Assembly (NCBI GenBank): GCA_015056495.1
Contig: SVGC01000017.1
Span: forward strand, 20,858-84,857
Reading direction: 5' to 3'
DNA from: Butyrivibrio sp.
GTDB taxonomy: Bacteria > Bacillota > Clostridia > Lachnospirales > Lachnospiraceae
Length of the DNA stretch: 64,000 nt
Shown here: positions 62,284 through 64,000 of the stretch, piece by piece
How positions within the stretch are numbered: position 1 is the stretch's first letter
How the letters are laid out: each line of letters begins with the position of its first letter
Made by a program: the position numbers and the translations under genes
The notes under the pieces: model-generated
Told to the model about the DNA's origin: nothing
Seen by the model: the letters and a program-made list of their open reading frames with translations, nothing else
The model's database searches: none

Positions 62284-62632
62284 ATATAGATTGAGCTCCA
62301 ATGCGTTTGAACGAGAGACTGAAGAAGAAAAAATTAAGCCGCAAAAAATATTCTTTTTATCTGTAGAGGGGAATGCTACGGAAAAGGAATACTTTGAAGG
62401 TATTTCAGCAAATAGACGTTTGTTAGGGATTAATGCTGTTGTAGATGTGCAAGTATTGCATAGAAGGCGTAATGACACGAATAGTGCGCCACAGCAGGTT
62501 GTTGAATTGCTTGAGGAATATATAAGATTAAGAGAGTGTGGCGATGAATCGATAATAGAAGATATTCCGGATTACATTGGCTGTAATATTTGGAAATTGA
62601 TTGAAGCAATGAAAAATTATGGAATAAAATAA
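62273..62632 (+). pseudogene. N-terminal remnant of RloB-like (AbiLii) protein
   Basis: About 119 residues starting MKNKYRLSSNAFERETEEE with KIFFLSVEGNATEKEYFEGI (RloB start motif VEGxxTExxYF). An intact RloB is near 200 residues or more; the sequence here ends early and lacks the conserved Asp/His core. RBS GGAGGA 5 nt before ATG. Paired with the AAA fragment upstream; probably a decayed defence module. Confidence 0.7.
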
Positions 62633-62643
62633 CTTTTTTCTAA

Positions 62644-62760
62644 TCATTTAGAGCAGAAGATTATGATATGTTGGTCGGCAGTGGTTGCCTGTTTGCAAGG
62701 ATATTTTCTCAGGATGTAGATAAGGATGTTATTTTGTGGCTGATAGAGAAAGTGTTATAG
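62644..62760 (+). pseudogene. Short unassigned coding remnant
   Basis: An open stretch without start (begins after TAA at 62641) encoding EDYDMLVGSGCLFARIFSQD..., then stop TAG at 62758. It could be a fragment of another protein; I do not recognise it. It lies between the RloB remnant and the Rpn gene's terminator. Confidence 0.3.
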
Positions 62761-62775
62761 TGATTTAAGTATAAT

Positions 62776-62811
62776 ACCGCCAAGGCAATTATGGAAGATT
62801 GCCTTGGCGGT
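62776..62811. terminator. Perfect 14-bp inverted repeat (terminator for the - strand Rpn gene)
   Basis: ACCGCCAAGGCAAT (62776-62789) pairs perfectly with ATTGCCTTGGCGGT (62798-62811), 8-nt loop. It lies just beyond the stop of the - strand gene ending at 62819. On the - strand the following bases are ATTATACTT, a weak T tail. Confidence 0.75.
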
Positions 62812-62818
62812 TGAATTT

Positions 62819-63142
62819 TTAGAGTTGCTGTGTTGATTGCGCTAGATTCTTTGCTTGAATCTGTTTTATCTCGTCTAAGGAGCAGCCGGTAATATCTGCT
62901 ATTTCAGTAAGAGAGTAGTTCTTTTTAAGCATATTGTTGATTATTTCTTCATGGCCTTTTTCACGACCTTCTTCACGACCTTCCTCACGGCCTTCTTCCC
63001 TAATAAGATTCATATGTCCTTCATAATCATATTCATATAAGCTAAACATAGTGATTGCCCTTCTTTCTTTTAGAAAAAAGTCTTTTAGAATGTCATTTTC
63101 TATACAATAGTCTATTGCAGGTTCAACTAAAGTGTACCCCAT
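62819..63142 (-). pseudogene. C-terminal part of an Rpn-family recombination-promoting nuclease
   Basis: 107 codons resembling the end of PD-(D/E)XK Rpn/PDDEXK transposase-like proteins: MFSLYEYDYEGHMNLIREEGREEG with three or four EEGR repeats, then ITGCSLDEIKQIQAKN. The N-terminal nuclease domain is missing. The apparent ATG is at the very junction with the IS3 element (63142/63143), so the gene was cut by the insertion. Confidence 0.7.
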
Positions 63143-63894
63143 GTCAAGTACAAATTAAGCTGTAGGTATATCTATATACAGCACAGTTTTTATCTATATA
63201 TCAAACATCACCTAGAGGATATACTCCTGTGGTAATGTAATTGTAATACTCGTTTGGAGATAGTTTTGCTAACTGCCATTGATACCTCTCATTGTTATAG
63301 TAGTCCATCCAATCATCTATGATTGCCTTTACTTCCCTATATTTTTGGCATCCTGACAGATCTATCTCATCTTTCATATGTCCAAAGAAACTCTCTTGTG
63401 GAGCATTATCCCAGCAATTGGCTTTTCTCGACATTGATTGCCTAAGCCCTTTGTCCTTGACCAGCTTTGTAAAGCTGATGCTTGTATAATGGCACCCTTG
63501 ATCACTATGTATAAGCGTTTCTTTTGTCAATTCGATACCATGCTCTTTGATAAGCATTTCTACTGTTTCCAAAACAAAATCAACTTCCAATGAATCACTA
63601 AGCACATAAGACAGTATCTGTTTTGTAAATGCATCCAATATAGTCGAAAGATAGCAGAATTGGCCATTATATGGGATATACGTAATATCAGTAAGTAGTA
63701 CTTTTCTGGCTCCATGTTCTTCGAATTCTCTGTTCAATATATTATCTGCCACAGAGTTCGTCTTAAGTGCTTTTGCCATCCGTCTGTATGGATTTGCTTT
63801 TCGAATAGGACATTTTAAATTGTACTTGTCCATTAACCTACGGATTTTTTTAATGTTCATTATGATGATTCTTGTCTATTTGGTACAAGCATCT
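63143..63894 (-). mobile_element. IS3-family (IS150 subgroup) element, truncated
   Basis: The left boundary is seen as TGTCAAGTAC at 63142/63143, immediately next to the cut Rpn gene. The element holds a - strand OrfB and no OrfA. It ends in the OrfB N-terminal region where a different repeat array begins at about 63895. The other end of the IS and OrfA are absent from the window. Confidence 0.7.
63201..63860 (-). pseudogene. IS3-family transposase OrfB, N-terminally truncated
   Basis: 219-residue IS150-type OrfB core with the DD(E) catalytic triad D58 (LTDITYIP), D120 (HSDQGCHY) and E156 (NAPQESFFGHM), spacing D-61-D-35-E. Complete OrfB carries an N-terminal HTH region before NIKKIRRLMDKY; here the frame is stopped by TAG six codons upstream of ATG 63860, so the N-terminal part is lost or frameshifted. 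Not expected to be active. Confidence 0.85.
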
Positions 63895-64000
63895 TGTAAC
63901 ATTCGGACGCCAGTTCCGCTATAATCCGGACAGTGGTTCTACTAATATCCGGACAAGATTCCTGTATCAAGTGGACAAGATGACATCTACTTTTTATATT
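63895..64000. mobile_element. Array of 23-bp-spaced repeats resembling an IS21-family end (partial)
   Basis: Beginning with TGT at 63895 there are related repeats containing CGGAC at 63904, 63927 and 63950, and TGGAC at 63972: spacing 23, 23 and 22 bp. Units read ATTCGGACGCCAGTTCCGC, ATCCGGACAGTGGTTC, ATCCGGACAAGATTCC. Multiple internal terminal repeats are typical of IS21-family ends. No ORF of this element is in the window; its transposase genes would lie to the right. Confidence 0.5.

Noticed and set aside
1..64000. CRISPR array, rRNA operon, or replication origin
   Set aside because: No evenly spaced identical direct repeats with unique spacers, no rRNA-like sequence and no DnaA-box cluster were seen. 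The only regular repeats are the MraZ boxes and the IS21-like end.

Overview
The window is AT-rich chromosomal DNA of an anaerobic Firmicute, most likely a Lachnospiraceae member near Butyrivibrio/Pseudobutyrivibrio. I infer this from gene order (mraZ-rsmH-ftsL-pbp division cluster; yqeG-aroE-aroD-aroK-efp run), a DUF5688-type protein, strong AAGGAGG ribosome sites with several TTG starts, and a FeoA-FeoA-FeoB locus. No species call can be proven from the sequence alone.

Layout: 0-1.5 kb is the xis-int end of a Tn916-type integrative element that continues off the left edge. 1.6-3.8 kb holds ychF and lgt, separated by a long palindromic repeat. 3.9-13.1 kb is the division and cell-wall cluster (mraZ, rsmH, ftsL-like, pbp, murD, ftsW, ftsQ/divIB, ftsZ), led by a clear promoter overlapping a GTGG-box MraZ operator; mraY, murE/F and murG are not present. 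13.2-20.4 kb carries two tandem hypB paralogues, nrdR and a five-gene peptide/nickel-type ABC transporter. 20.4-25.6 kb holds an unknown protein behind a near-perfect sigma-28 (SigD) promoter, yqeG, shikimate genes aroE/aroD/aroK, efp and a DUF5688 protein. A tRNA-Arg(CCG) follows at 25.8 kb, then an SH3-repeat membrane protein, a Gfo/Idh oxidoreductase and two unknown membrane proteins.

29.6-38.4 kb is a carbohydrate operon: solute-binding lipoprotein, two permeases (one with a long N-terminal extension), a LacI regulator, a GH35 beta-galactosidase and an S66 LD-carboxypeptidase. A cluster of TGCGCA palindromes precedes it and is a likely operator set. 38.5-41.9 kb is a ferrous-iron operon (feoA, feoA, feoB, and an 84-residue-class Fur-like DNA-binding-domain protein) behind a promoter embedded in a Fur-type inverted repeat. 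DinB and an RluA-type pseudouridine synthase lie on the minus strand to 44.2 kb, then a CAP-domain lipoprotein.

45.7-61.9 kb is a cell-surface polysaccharide operon of the Wzx/Wzy type. Its head combines chain-length control (Wzz-like), a class B sortase, an LCP ligase, a small surface protein with an SPRTG sorting signal, a PHP phosphatase and a tyrosine kinase. Its body has a PssD/PssE transferase, two polysaccharide pyruvyl transferases each beside a ferredoxin/FrhB-type flavoprotein, a GT4 transferase, a WbsX/GH99-like protein, a flippase, a polymerase and a hexapeptide acetyltransferase. No priming sugar-phosphate transferase is present.

61.9-64 kb is a wreckage zone: remnants of an AAA-ATPase/RloB (AbiL-like) defence pair, an Rpn-family nuclease cut by an IS3-family element, and four 23-bp-spaced terminal repeats resembling an IS21-family end that appear to truncate the IS3 element and run off the right edge.
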